DNA of 20,729 nucleotides from Haplomitrium mnioides (lineage: Eukaryota; Marchantiophyta; Haplomitriopsida; Calobryales): positions 32,441 to 53,169 of the forward strand of contig JBNGIS010038048.1 in the NCBI GenBank assembly GCA_049999725.1, written 5' to 3'. Made by a program: the position numbers and the translations under genes. The notes below the pieces were generated by a model. That model had not been told where the DNA came from. It was given only the letters and a program-made list of their open reading frames with translations, and searched no databases. Shown here piece after piece: positions 8,088 through 16,100 of the stretch (the first letter of the stretch is position 1; each line of letters begins with the position of its first letter).

Positions 8088-8640
8088 GTTACTATAGTTT
8101 TGGATTTGGATGATCTTGATGTTTGGGTGCAGGTGTGTTCAAAGAGAGCATAAGTGTTTGAGAGAATCATGCCCATGACATTTGACAACCTTGCTATTGC
8201 TCAGTATCGTGATATTTTTCAATATGCTACCATTGATGGAGGTGGATATCGCATTAGGATTGGGAGGTTTCATCCTAGTGATTATGTTTATGCACAATAG
8301 ACATCACCCACGACACTTGATGTCACTACTGGCCACTGGATTCTGCGTGTATGTGAGGTACTGCCTTCGAGAATTTTGCAGCTAAAGGGACGTAATGGCA
8401 TGGTTTGGAAGGATCATGTGCACATTTGTGCACCTTGTAACCTTCTGAACATTGATGGCACTATGGACTTTAGTGTGGCACTAGTTTCCACATGTTTGCA
8501 ATGTGTTTTATATGGTTCTGCTAAGGGGGCAGCCATTATGTTGATTTTTCAGGTATTCTAGAAGATGGTATATGTCATGTTTGATGCCTCCCATGGTTCA
8601 TATTCGTGGCAGATCATGGTTCTGCCCTCACAATTCATAG
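8088..8640 (+). pseudogene. Element 2: integrase C-terminal domain followed by a degenerate PHD finger
   Basis: Frame 3 reads VLDLDDLDVWVQVCSKRA, a TAA (8151-8153), MPMTFDNLAIAQYRDIF, then RFHPSDYVYAQ with TAG at 8298-8300, then ILRVCEVLPSRILQLKGRNG and CAPCNLLNIDGT. This is the shape of a retroelement integrase C-terminus: a helix, a G/S-DYV box, then a beta barrel. A Cys at 8502-8504 starts a PHD-like block. It includes CVLYGSAKGAAIMLIF in frame 3, then after a frameshift near 8550 YSRRWYMSCLMPP and SWFCPHN in frame 1, ending at TAG 8638-8640. The spacing matches C4HC3, but only three of eight metal ligands remain. PHD fingers bind histone tails, so the ancestral protein may have read chromatin when integrating. 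RT, RNase H and the integrase core are absent between this and the protease. Confidence 0.6.
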
Positions 8641-8804
8641 AGCAACTAGTTTCCATTGAGTTTTAGGGTTGGTATAGATTATAAGAGTGAATGATAGGGC
8701 TCCATTGCACTTGGCCTTCTAGTCTTTGCACCAATAGGTGTAATCAGTTTTCTAGGAGATAGATGACTATCTAGCGTCAGAGGACCTATCCACCAACTAG
8801 AGGA
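8641..8804. other. Non-coding stretch after the PHD-like block
   Basis: No frame stays open and no domain is recognisable. A purine-rich ACTAGAGGAG lies just before the first hairpin-rich copy and could be a degraded polypurine tract. Confidence 0.4.
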
Positions 8805-8935
8805 GCAATCGTGAAGTCTCATGCATTGTATGCGCATGAGACTCAATTGTCTCTATTGTATGTCTGTAGATGTCATGTAAAGTGTGTGAATGATGGAGTT
8901 GTGTAACGATGTGTATACACACGACAACTGTCACA
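8805..8935 (+). repeat. Hairpin-rich direct repeat, copy A
   Basis: Copy A pairs with copy B at 9192-9315. It contains a 9-bp stem, GTCTCATGC (8816-8824) with GCATGAGAC (8834-8842), around a 9-base loop. This is followed by CAATTG, CTCTATTGTAT, AGATGTCAT, and a palindrome TGTGTATACACA near the end. It may be the start of an LTR (U3), since it follows a purine-rich run and the DNA up to about 9190 contains a TATA box. Confidence 0.75.
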
Positions 8936-8995
8936 CCATTCTATGTAGATTTCTATTTTTAGACATTTTGAATTTTTTGTCTTTTTGTGTCTTAG

Positions 8996-9004
8996 TATAT
9001 AAAG
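8996..9004 (+). promoter_or_regulatory. TATA box between the two hairpin-rich copies
   Basis: TATATAAAG is a good plant TATA match, 180 bp after the copy A stem. It is followed by a sequence with no open frame. It would fit the U3/R boundary of a short LTR beginning at copy A, but this is inference. Confidence 0.4.
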
Positions 9005-9191
9005 CCATGCACTCTCATGGAAAGGTTATCTTTCAATGTCATTCTCAATTTTGTATGAACCAAGAGGAGAGCTGAGGTATTGCAACTCTTAGAGAAGCGT
9101 AGATTTCCTATGAGCAAAGGTGCAATGGTTCTGATATTTAAAGATCAACACACTTTTGGAATTTCTTCGAGAAGGTATCACTCGAAGAAAA

Positions 9192-9315
9192 GTATTGTGA
9201 GGTCTCATGCATTGTATGCGCATGAGACTCAATTGTTTTTCATTCTCTATTGTATATCTTTAGATGTCATAGAATGTCTGTGGATGGTGTAGTTGTGTAT
9301 GCACACAACAATTTT
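9192..9315 (+). repeat. Hairpin-rich direct repeat, copy B
   Basis: Copy B has the same 27-base hairpin as copy A at 9202-9228, exactly 386 bp later and identical through the stem and loop. The next 90 bases are similar, with an 8-base insertion after CAATTG. It ends in GTTGTGTATGCACACAAC, a 7-bp stem with a 4-base loop. A further 7-bp inverted repeat, CTTCGAG (9165-9171) with CTCGAAG (9181-9187), lies just upstream. Copy B abuts the truncated end of element 3. Confidence 0.75.
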
Positions 9316-9324
9316 CAGAGACAA

Positions 9325-9790
9325 CTCAGATGAGTATTGGTAGTGGAATGTAAACAAAAGTTGTTGAGTAACACTTTGATGAAAATTCTCAAATATTCTT
9401 TAAATGCCATAGTCATCAATTTGGTGAACATTGTAGAAGCATTGCATAACCCAAACGTCATCATCTTAGAGGCACATGTTCCCCAATCGGTAGTGAATGT
9501 AGTTTTATCTCCATTTTTTGGATGTATAGATATTTGATTGTATCTATTGAATTTGTCCTTAAAGGAATAACATCCTTCTCCGCCACCACATCTTAAATGG
9601 CATTGGATGAAAGTCTTTCTCTGTCACCACATTCAATTTTTAGAAGTCCATACAAACACGAATCTTCCCTTTTGTCTTTGGAACAATCACAATTAGAGAA
9701 ACCCACTGCGAATTGGCCACCAGAAAAATAAAATCTGCCTCAATCAGCTTTTGGATCTCTTTTTTCACTTTTAAAGAGAATTTTGGATTT
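9325..9790 (-). pseudogene. Reverse transcriptase fragment of element 3 with Asn for both catalytic Asp
   Basis: Minus-strand reading in broken frames gives EIQKLIEADFIF, QWVSLIVIVPKTKGKIRVC, MDF, stop, KLNVVTEKDFHPMPF. After a gap with frame changes it gives YNQISIHP, KTTFTTDWGTCASKM, MTFGLCNASTMFTKLM and EYLRIFIKVLLNNFCLHS. These are the fingers and palm of a gypsy RT in the right order. The catalytic box should be x-x-DD and reads LLNN; the two Asn codons occupy 9365-9360. Homology ends a few residues later, at a conserved His-Leu near 9327. The plus-strand frame over 9337-9537 is a shadow of this. The domain is inactive and lacks its thumb. Confidence 0.85.
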
Positions 9791-10139
9791 TAACAATGTT
9801 GACTTTGCTAAACTAGAACAACATCCTCTCACAATTGAACTCAATGTTAGCAAGTCCCTAGTGCCACTCTCCCTTCAAGTCCTTTTAACTCGAAGCAAAA
9901 AGATCTCAATACTTGGATAATAGATCTTTATACGCTTCTAAAACAAATAAAGTTTTTTCTTTAGAAATTTTCAAAAATTTTGAACTGGCTTCTATTCCGA
10001 TGTTCATGAATTGAACCTTATCTTCCTTAAAGAATCCTTCTTGCACCATTGCCAATTTTGTAGGAGGTGGCAGAAAAACTGCTACCACGTTAGGACCATG
10101 GACTGTATCATCCACTCTCAAAGGTAAATCATCGATCAT
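9791..10139 (-). pseudogene. Protease-RT linker of element 3
   Basis: Minus-strand reading from 10139 gives MIDDLPLRVDDTVHGPNV, then EGFFKEDKVQFMNIG, then FVLEAYKDLLSKY, a TGA at 9906-9904, then DLFASS, stop, KDLKGE. The pattern of a LL-x-KY helix, D-[VL]-FA and K-D-LKG is the conserved segment immediately before RT in plant gypsy elements. Element 1 has its own version at 3535-3600 (YVFAFRCKDLK). A frameshift at about 10140 separates it from the protease frame. It has no catalytic residues. Confidence 0.7.
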
Positions 10140-10141
10140 GG

Positions 10142-10700
10142 TTACATTCCAACAATAAATTTTGAGTCCACTTCTATTTTTTGGATGTTTCTCCTCTCTA
10201 ATCTCGAGTCAGGGCCCTCCTTGAATTTTCTCAATACCCTCGTCCTACAACCATTGAAAGCCACAATTATCTTTAGTTGCTCAATTTCAGCTTCTGAAGA
10301 CCAATCTGAGGTATAACCATGCATCTCTTCCGCCATTTCTCCTTTATAGACCTCCTTAGTTGGTGGTTGAATGATTTGGGGACTATGAACAAACATCATT
10401 TTCTTTTTCTTCCAATCCATAACAAAACTTGCTTTATGTAACCAAGGCTTTCCAAATAATAATAGATATGAACTTGGTACTAGCGGTTTGATTACCACAC
10501 AATTCAATTAGAAAGTGACTCTCCAATATTTGTCGCGACTTCCTTCAATGTCCCTAATGGAGTTACTCAAGTTTGGTCTACCATTCGGAGAAATTTATGA
10601 GTGGGATTAAGTCCTAGGACTTTCAAATCACGCATCATCTTCTTGATCACAATATTCACTCTAAATCCACTATTAGTAGGTACTTCTCAAATTATACATC
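10142..10700 (-). pseudogene. Aspartic protease region of element 3 (broken, catalytic Asp lost)
   Basis: On the minus strand, PTNSGFRVNIVIKKMM lines up with the active-site loop, where D-[SG]-G-S is expected. The catalytic Asp position is Asn (AAT, complement of 10672-10674). It is followed by LGLNPTHKFLRMVDQT, a stop, VTPLGTLKEVATNIGE, and then in another frame (start about 10507) PSSYLLLFGKPWLHKASFVMDW. The LLFGKPWLH block is the second-lobe motif found in plant gypsy proteases as LLLGRPWL. An acidic and basic linker follows, through YTSDWSSEAEIEQLK. Stops, a frameshift and loss of the catalytic Asp make it inactive. Confidence 0.75.
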
Positions 10701-11460
10701 TCGCAATCTCAACATCAATTTCTAGAGCACCCATATCATCATGAACTTTCACGATCCAAGTATGAACCATAAGCATTGCTAGTTTCTACATACGTCCCAC
10801 TACTAATCATCAGATTGCTTGTTTTGACTAAGGAAATGCTCTCATCAATTCTTCAATGTAATATTAGCTTGACAACCTTCGATGTTGGCTGCAAAGTGAT
10901 ACACTTTGGGTAGTTCATGAACCTAAACCTTTTTGAACTTTTTTTTTGTAAGTTGTGGATCTTTGAAACAAACTGTTTAATGCAACTTGTTCTAGAGTTT
11001 TGACCTTCATCAACTTTAACCTTTTAAATTTTTTTTTCGTGTGTTGTGAGTCTTTGAAACAAACTTGTTTATACAAATCATTCTAGAGTTTCAATCAAAC
11101 TTCTTCAAATATGTCATGCTTTGCTTTAGAAAACAATATGGGATTATTCCGATCATAATCAGAATCCTTTTGATTTTTGTTTATGTACGTGGAACATTTT
11201 AAAATTTTTACAAGCATTTTCTTAGATGTCTCTTTCTTTCTATTGCCTTCTTCTTTGTCGCACATTTGGTCTTTATTTAATACACTTGATACCTATAATC
11301 CAATTCTTCTTCAATCTATGTGATGTCAATATTATTTGCTTTTGAAATTTGAACATACTAAACAACACACTAAGGTCCTTGAATTGTTTTTGGACAATTA
11401 GCCCTTGTATAACCTCTTGGTTTCAAATTTCCACAAAGGGATATTTTTGACCTGCAACTT
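10701..11460 (-). pseudogene. gag-pro spacer of element 3
   Basis: The stretch is heavily stop-ridden. One short piece, read on the minus strand near 10870, gives FAANIEGCQANITLKN, matching NLQANITIEQL in element 1. That supports a shared ancestry and fixes this as the spacer between knuckle and protease. The rest (10930-11460) is T-rich on the plus strand and gives no clear homology. An imperfect duplication is visible: two stretches near 10928-10980 and 11018-11070 share CTTTTTTT, GT(A/G)(A/T)GTTGTG and TCTTTGAAACAAACT. Confidence 0.5.
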
Positions 11461-13100
11461 TGGTTGTGGGCACATATTTGCAAAATGATTAAGACCACCA
11501 TAATTGAAACATATCAGCTTCATTTGTCTTGCTAGTCAAACAAGTTGAAGAAATGTTCTAGGAATTTCCGCTACGTAACTAGTAGTTGATTTGAGTATTG
11601 CTAAGTTTCATCCTATCCCACAAAGCAATAGACTAACTCTATTTGATTCAAGTACATAGGCTCAAAGTTATTCTACAAATACTAGACTTGTGGCAACAAG
11701 TTCTTTTGATTTTGATCATAATCATGTTAGATAGTGCTCTGCAAGTAGCTAATAGATGTCTTGGCCTTTGACAATAAGTGTAATACATGTTGTTTGCATC
11801 GAGCTAACATTCAATTGTGGTATGACCCTCTCGTGCAGAATTTGTACAATAAATCTTTTTCCTTTCCATTGTTGAAGGTCTATTTCCTTTGGTATAGCCA
11901 ATCAGATTTTTAATTATGAAAACTTCTTCCCTAGATCAGCCATTATGAACTTCAATATTTTGGAACATGATCTCCGACCATTTTGAATCTTAATATCCTC
12001 CTCCAAATCTGATTCCATCTTGGCTGAATCAGCCATATCAAAACTAGATTCAAAAAAACTAGGCAATTCTACCTCATTATCTTCCATTTCCCGCTTTGCC
12101 TTATTCATAGGTATTGTATAGGTTCCAGTTTTTGGCTCAATACTCTAATTTGAGAGCTTAAAGGTTTCTCCAACATCAACTGCAACCTAAAATGTAGTTG
12201 GTGTTTGTTGTCGGCAATATCTTTGCATTGATGCTACAAGTCCTTTGATATAGGTCTCAATCATAAACAATTCTCATGATAGAGAATCCAACTTAAACCA
12301 AGGCGTTTAACAACTTGTGTATATTTCTTCAAAGCCATTTGTTTGGCTTTCTTGATTCTAAGTGAATTTGCCGTCACTGTTGACTCATAACCATCATCTC
12401 AAAAATATTTTAGTAAAGCTGCTTTTAGCAATGGATGAGTAGCTTTTAAGGTCACCTCCAATGAAGCAAACCACTTTTAGACCAAATGGATGAAGTACAA
12501 GCAGAATTCTCAATCAATCGACCTCTGCATCTTTGTCATTTGCTGCCGATACAGATTCAAATCAATCTATAAATGAATTTACATCATTTTTGCCTCTATT
12601 TTCGATGAAGTTTGTATATCTCAATCTTGTTTTGATTAATATTGCCATTGGGATTGGAACAACAAATATTGGAACTCCTCTTCCACCTCCTCTTAGTGAT
12701 CCAAGTGGAGTACTATCTTCAAAACTCGAAGATAGACTCAAAAATGAACAATTTAGATTGTTGTTTTTTTCTTGGATCCTTTTTCCCCCTTCCAAATCAC
12801 TATCAAAGACTTCTTCACTCGCTTTGGATTGACTACTTTTCTTTGGTTTAGACTCAATTTCTTTGAAGATTCTGGCATATTCCGATGAAATTACAACTTG
12901 ACTGACATTAGTTGGTGGAAAGGTATGAAACTACAAAGCCTTTTTGGCATCAAACTGTTCAAGCCTCAAAGCTTCCCTTCTTCTTTGTCTCTTGTCCCTT
13001 TCTTGTTGGCTTTGATTGGTTGAAGTACTACTATCCTAGAGTGGTCTAGACAAAAGCTTGGATCTTTCCCCCTCTTTATAAGACAGGTATACTCATTCCT
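11461..13100 (-). pseudogene. gag: gag of element 3 with a mutated CCHC knuckle
   Basis: The minus strand from about 13030 downward reads RQRRREALRLEQFDAKKAL, ISSEYARIFKEIES, and a Ser/Glu/Lys-rich part. Then come NDVNSFID, stop, FESVSAANDKDAEVD, stop, LRILLVL, and SYSSIAKSSFTKIF. This is the usual retrotransposon gag core, with an F-x-x-x-FE helix and a final F-x-K-x-F. A frame at 12108-11914 is acidic with no clear homology. The zinc knuckle at 11511-11470 reads CFNYGGLNHFANMC: first Cys, His and last Cys kept with correct C-x2-x-x4-H-x4-C spacing, but the second Cys is Tyr (TGT to TAT). Many stops and shifts make it non-coding today. Confidence 0.7.
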
Positions 13101-13786
13101 AGTTTCTAATCTTACAACATCCCTTTGAGGCTTGATCTCATCTCCAATCCTTGGGTCGGACTTCTAGAATATTTCCTCCAAAACAATATGGCTCGTCACT
13201 ACGATCTATGTACCCCATAATATAATCAAGGTATTCGTTGATCTTGTCTCCAATATCAATTTGTTCTTCAAGTTGACAACTATTTTGAAGCTCCTCTATT
13301 AACTTTTGGATTCTTGGACAATCTTCGTAATATCTTAGAGTTTAGATGAATTGGGAAACAGTAACCAACTCAACTTCTTTGGTTTTTTTTGCATACTAAC
13401 TCATCATGAAATCAGCTCAACATCTTCAAGCAACTCCCAATCTTCATCCTTAATATTGTCTTCTTATAGGATGGGAACTACTAGATACTTGAACGTTTCA
13501 CACAACCTTATAGAATTTTCCAGATAATCATCAATACCCAAACTTGTGTCTAGCAATGTTGAGGCGAGAAATTGATTTTGCAAATCCACAAGGAAATCAG
13601 TCAAAGAGATAGTTATCCTTATAATCTTTTCCCCACTTGATCGTAGCCATGATCTCTCTTATTGTCCACAAAAACTAATTTTCCTCATCTCGTTCTACCC
13701 AAGGTCTCAATTCTTCATATCTGAGTTCATTACAAAACTTCAATATTGAGCTTCACAAGTGTCTTCGTCGCATAAATAGTATGCCT
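13101..13786 (-). pseudogene. Leader and N-terminal gag region of element 3
   Basis: Between the primer binding site and the gag core the minus strand gives only short readable pieces, such as DKINEYLDYIMGYIDRSDEPY near 13190-13260 followed by FGGNILEVRPKDWR. The position fits the N-terminal half of gag, or an extra leader ORF, but I cannot match it to a known domain. Stops and frame changes are frequent. Confidence 0.4.
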
Positions 13787-13803
13787 CCCTGGTAGCGACA
13801 CCA
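13787..13803 (-). promoter_or_regulatory. Degenerate tRNA-Asp-type primer binding site of element 3
   Basis: On the minus strand TTTTTGG continues as TGGTGTCGCTACCAGGG. The 3' end of plant tRNA-Asp would pair with TGGCGCCGTTGCCGGGG, the primer site common in Athila and Tat-type elements. The match is 12 of 17, and all five differences are transitions. Its place, just upstream of gag and a few bases after a possible CA end of an LTR, is correct for the minus orientation. Confidence 0.7.
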
Positions 13804-13811
13804 AAAATCTA

Positions 13812-14884
13812 TGTAATATCCAGATGAATATCATCAAAACACTCACCTTTAACCCTCTTTCTAGATTCTTTCAATTGGGGAGGCAAGTTTTTATGTAAAA
13901 AAAAAAACACTTTTCTCACCAAAACTTTTTCTTTCAACAAGAGCACCAAATTCTCTCCTCAAATTGGATATCAACTTCCAAAGATTAGCCTTCAAGACTC
14001 CTTTGTGGATGAAAATATAGACACCACACAAATTCCAAGGGGATGGATCAAATTAGTCTGAATTGTCCAAAACTACGAGTAGAAAAATTTGTTTTTGGAC
14101 GTTTTCAATAGGGTAGGTTGATTGTCTTGTTAACTTCTATCTTATTTGATCTTTTGATTGTCCGCTTTTTGATAATTTAGATGACATGATCAAAACTTTT
14201 CCGTCAATTATTGATCAAATTTTTTTTTAATGTTCTATCACTTGATGTTGTTTTCCACCTCAAAGCTTGACCGTTGCTAATTTGGAATTGATCCAACTGC
14301 CTTTGGCTACCAAATTTCTACCAATTCCAACTTTTAGACTACCATTTTCCTCTTACTAACACAACTCATAAGAGCTCAACACACGTCCAAGAAAGACTTT
14401 CAAAAGAACTTTTCTGCCACTTTGGTTCTTCTTAATCTGTTCTCTACTTTCAATATCTCCTCTCTTAAGCCTAACAATTATTTTCCTTTTTTAATCTTGT
14501 GCACTTCTTCAAAAATTCCCTTGATTCTCTTGCGGAATGCAAGGCATAGAGCTCTTCTTCTCTCTTTTCTTGCATGCTCTCTTCTCTCTTCAACAACAAC
14601 GATGGATGATTTTTTATTTAAGATCTCTACCTTGATTGATTGCCTTGAAAAAAATATGACTATCTCCAACTAGTCCACTGAGACCTTGTCTCACGGATCT
14701 ATCGACCCACAAGACTAGTTATCTTCACTTTTGTATAGCTCTTTCATTTATTTAACAAGGCTTCCTATTCACACCCCCGATCAAGTAGGCCCTATGACCA
14801 ATTCGAGCTCTCTCTAAATGATGAGTCCTTCAAGAGAATGAACGATGTGGAATCCAATTAAGTTCTAGTTAGTGCCTCATAACA
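13812..14884 (-). repeat. Possible 5' LTR of element 3 (borders uncertain)
   Basis: On the minus strand the sequence ending GGATATTACA lies 8 bases before the primer binding site, giving a plausible CA end at 13812. Reading outward about 1.07 kb there is a possible TG start at 14884 (TGTTATGAGG). A TATA-like TTAAATAAATG lies near 14745-14760. No frame is open across it. There is no second LTR for comparison because the element is truncated, and the inverted ends match for only a few bases, so the outer border may be wrong. Confidence 0.4.
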
Positions 14885-15846
14885 GATTACCTCTAGCTCT
14901 TTCTTTTAATTATTACTCTTCTTTAATTCTTTTTCAAATTAACACTCATACGCCTAGATAGAGCTTCTTTGATTTTTGACTATTCCTCTTCTGATCCTTT
15001 TTTTTCTTGGTTTAGTAAAGAATGTGTCAAATGCATGCTACAAACACTTGGAATATAGGTCTGCTCTACTTGCACGATTCAAGATGCCTCACTTCTTGAG
15101 AAAAAAATAACTTAGTCGATCTATAGATTGATGCTTTTGGAACTTAACACAAAAGCTTTGGACATTTAAGACTAAATCGAATAATAAATAGTTGAGATTA
15201 ACATTGAGAGGCCATGAAATAAGACACTTAGATTAGAGTTCAGAGTGAACTTATACAATTGAGTCAACATTATCTTCCTCCCCCCCTCCCTCCCAACCGA
15301 AATGTTGAGATATCTATTCTTGTATCAAAACTCTTCTACTTCATATAAGTTCATAGGCTTCACTTTGCTAATCTCTTTTTGGAATTTCTAGAACTTGACT
15401 TTTGAACATGTCATGGGTTGTTTCTTTCCATCTCTACTCCTTGTTAGGGTCTAGGATGGGAGTTAAAGACGCACGCAATGAGAGGCAAAGGAGGAAGAAA
15501 TCGAGAAAAAAGAAGAAAGCAAGCAGGCAAATGGCAGAAAGGGCAAACAATGGACACTGTCCAAACAAAAGGACAAAACATTCTCAAAAATTCAACCAAA
15601 AGACTTTTATAAGATCTAGTTAAAAAACTTTTTTTATTATATTTAAAGTAGGAAAGCTTCTTTAAGATTTAGAAACGCAATTGTAGGAATAGCATGTGTC
15701 TTTTGAATCACAGGTGCCAATCAGGTCAAGAAATGGATCAGGCAGCACCGATAGCAACTCAAATAGTTGAAAATGGAGAAAAATGGAGGAACATTACTAC
15801 GGCAAAAATAAAAAGAAAAGAAATGCACCATTTGTACATGAAGGTA

Positions 15847-15862
15847 GTGTGTGTGTGTGTGT
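15847..15862. repeat. (GT)8 microsatellite
   Basis: Eight uninterrupted GT dinucleotides, continuing into GTATTGTAAAAG. Useful only as a simple sequence marker. Confidence 0.9.
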
Positions 15863-15973
15863 ATTGTAAAAGTCTGCAAGTACATGTTTTGTGTTTTGTG
15901 GTGTATAGGGAATTTGTTTAGGTTAGTAAAGAAGAACAAAATATTAGTTAACTAATATTAAACCTAAACCACC

Positions 15974-15994
15974 AAGCCAAGCCAAGCCAAGGAG
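15974..15994. repeat. AAGCC short tandem repeat
   Basis: CCAAGCCAAGCCAAGCCAAGG contains a 5-bp unit repeated about four times. It is a simple repeat at the left edge of the less AT-rich segment. Confidence 0.8.
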
Positions 15995-16100
15995 ACAAGC
16001 TGAAGAAAAAAAGGGGTTAAAAAGTAGAGGGAGTAGATTGAGTTGATCCAATGGTGGAAATTGAAAGAAAGAAACTCCCGCGTGTGGGAGTTAGAGTCAC

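Larger units (their letters stand above)
9325..14884 (-). mobile_element. Element 3: decayed 3'-truncated Ty3/gypsy element in reverse orientation
   Basis: Read on the minus strand from right to left, the order is a possible 5' LTR, a primer binding site (13803-13787), gag, CCHC knuckle, gag-pro spacer, protease and reverse transcriptase. RT stops in mid-domain near 9325. RNase H, integrase and the 3' LTR are gone. All frames are broken. The gag-pro spacer and RT motifs follow the same plan as element 1, so both belong to one broad lineage, although the two are not close copies. The right border at 14884 is a guess based on a possible TG end. Confidence 0.85.
14885..16100. other. Non-coding stretch with simple repeats
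   Basis: I see no gene. The stretch includes a C-rich pyrimidine run at about 15268-15296 and several A/T runs. A Lys/Arg-rich open stretch at 15402-15623 (RRKKSRKKKKA) arises from purine-rich DNA and is not convincing as a protein. Confidence 0.5.

Noticed and set aside
8816-8842. tRNA or riboswitch hairpin
   Set aside because: Single short stem with no cloverleaf or conserved RNA gene motifs; it recurs as part of a DNA repeat.
9337-9537. Plus-strand open frame of 66 codons
   Set aside because: It lies exactly opposite the RT palm of element 3 (minus strand TDWGTCASKM through LLNNFC), which explains the open frame.
12533-12851. Overlapping plus-strand frames of 99 and 69 codons
   Set aside because: They overlap the minus-strand gag of element 3, which has recognisable gag motifs and order.
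14422-14673. Plus-strand frame of 83 codons
   Set aside because: It sits in the proposed LTR of element 3, is rich in Leu/Ser from pyrimidine-rich DNA, and has no domain.
15402-15623. Lys/Arg-rich 73-codon frame as a nuclear protein
   Set aside because: The composition follows from an A/G-rich run; there is no domain and no support from neighbouring sequence.
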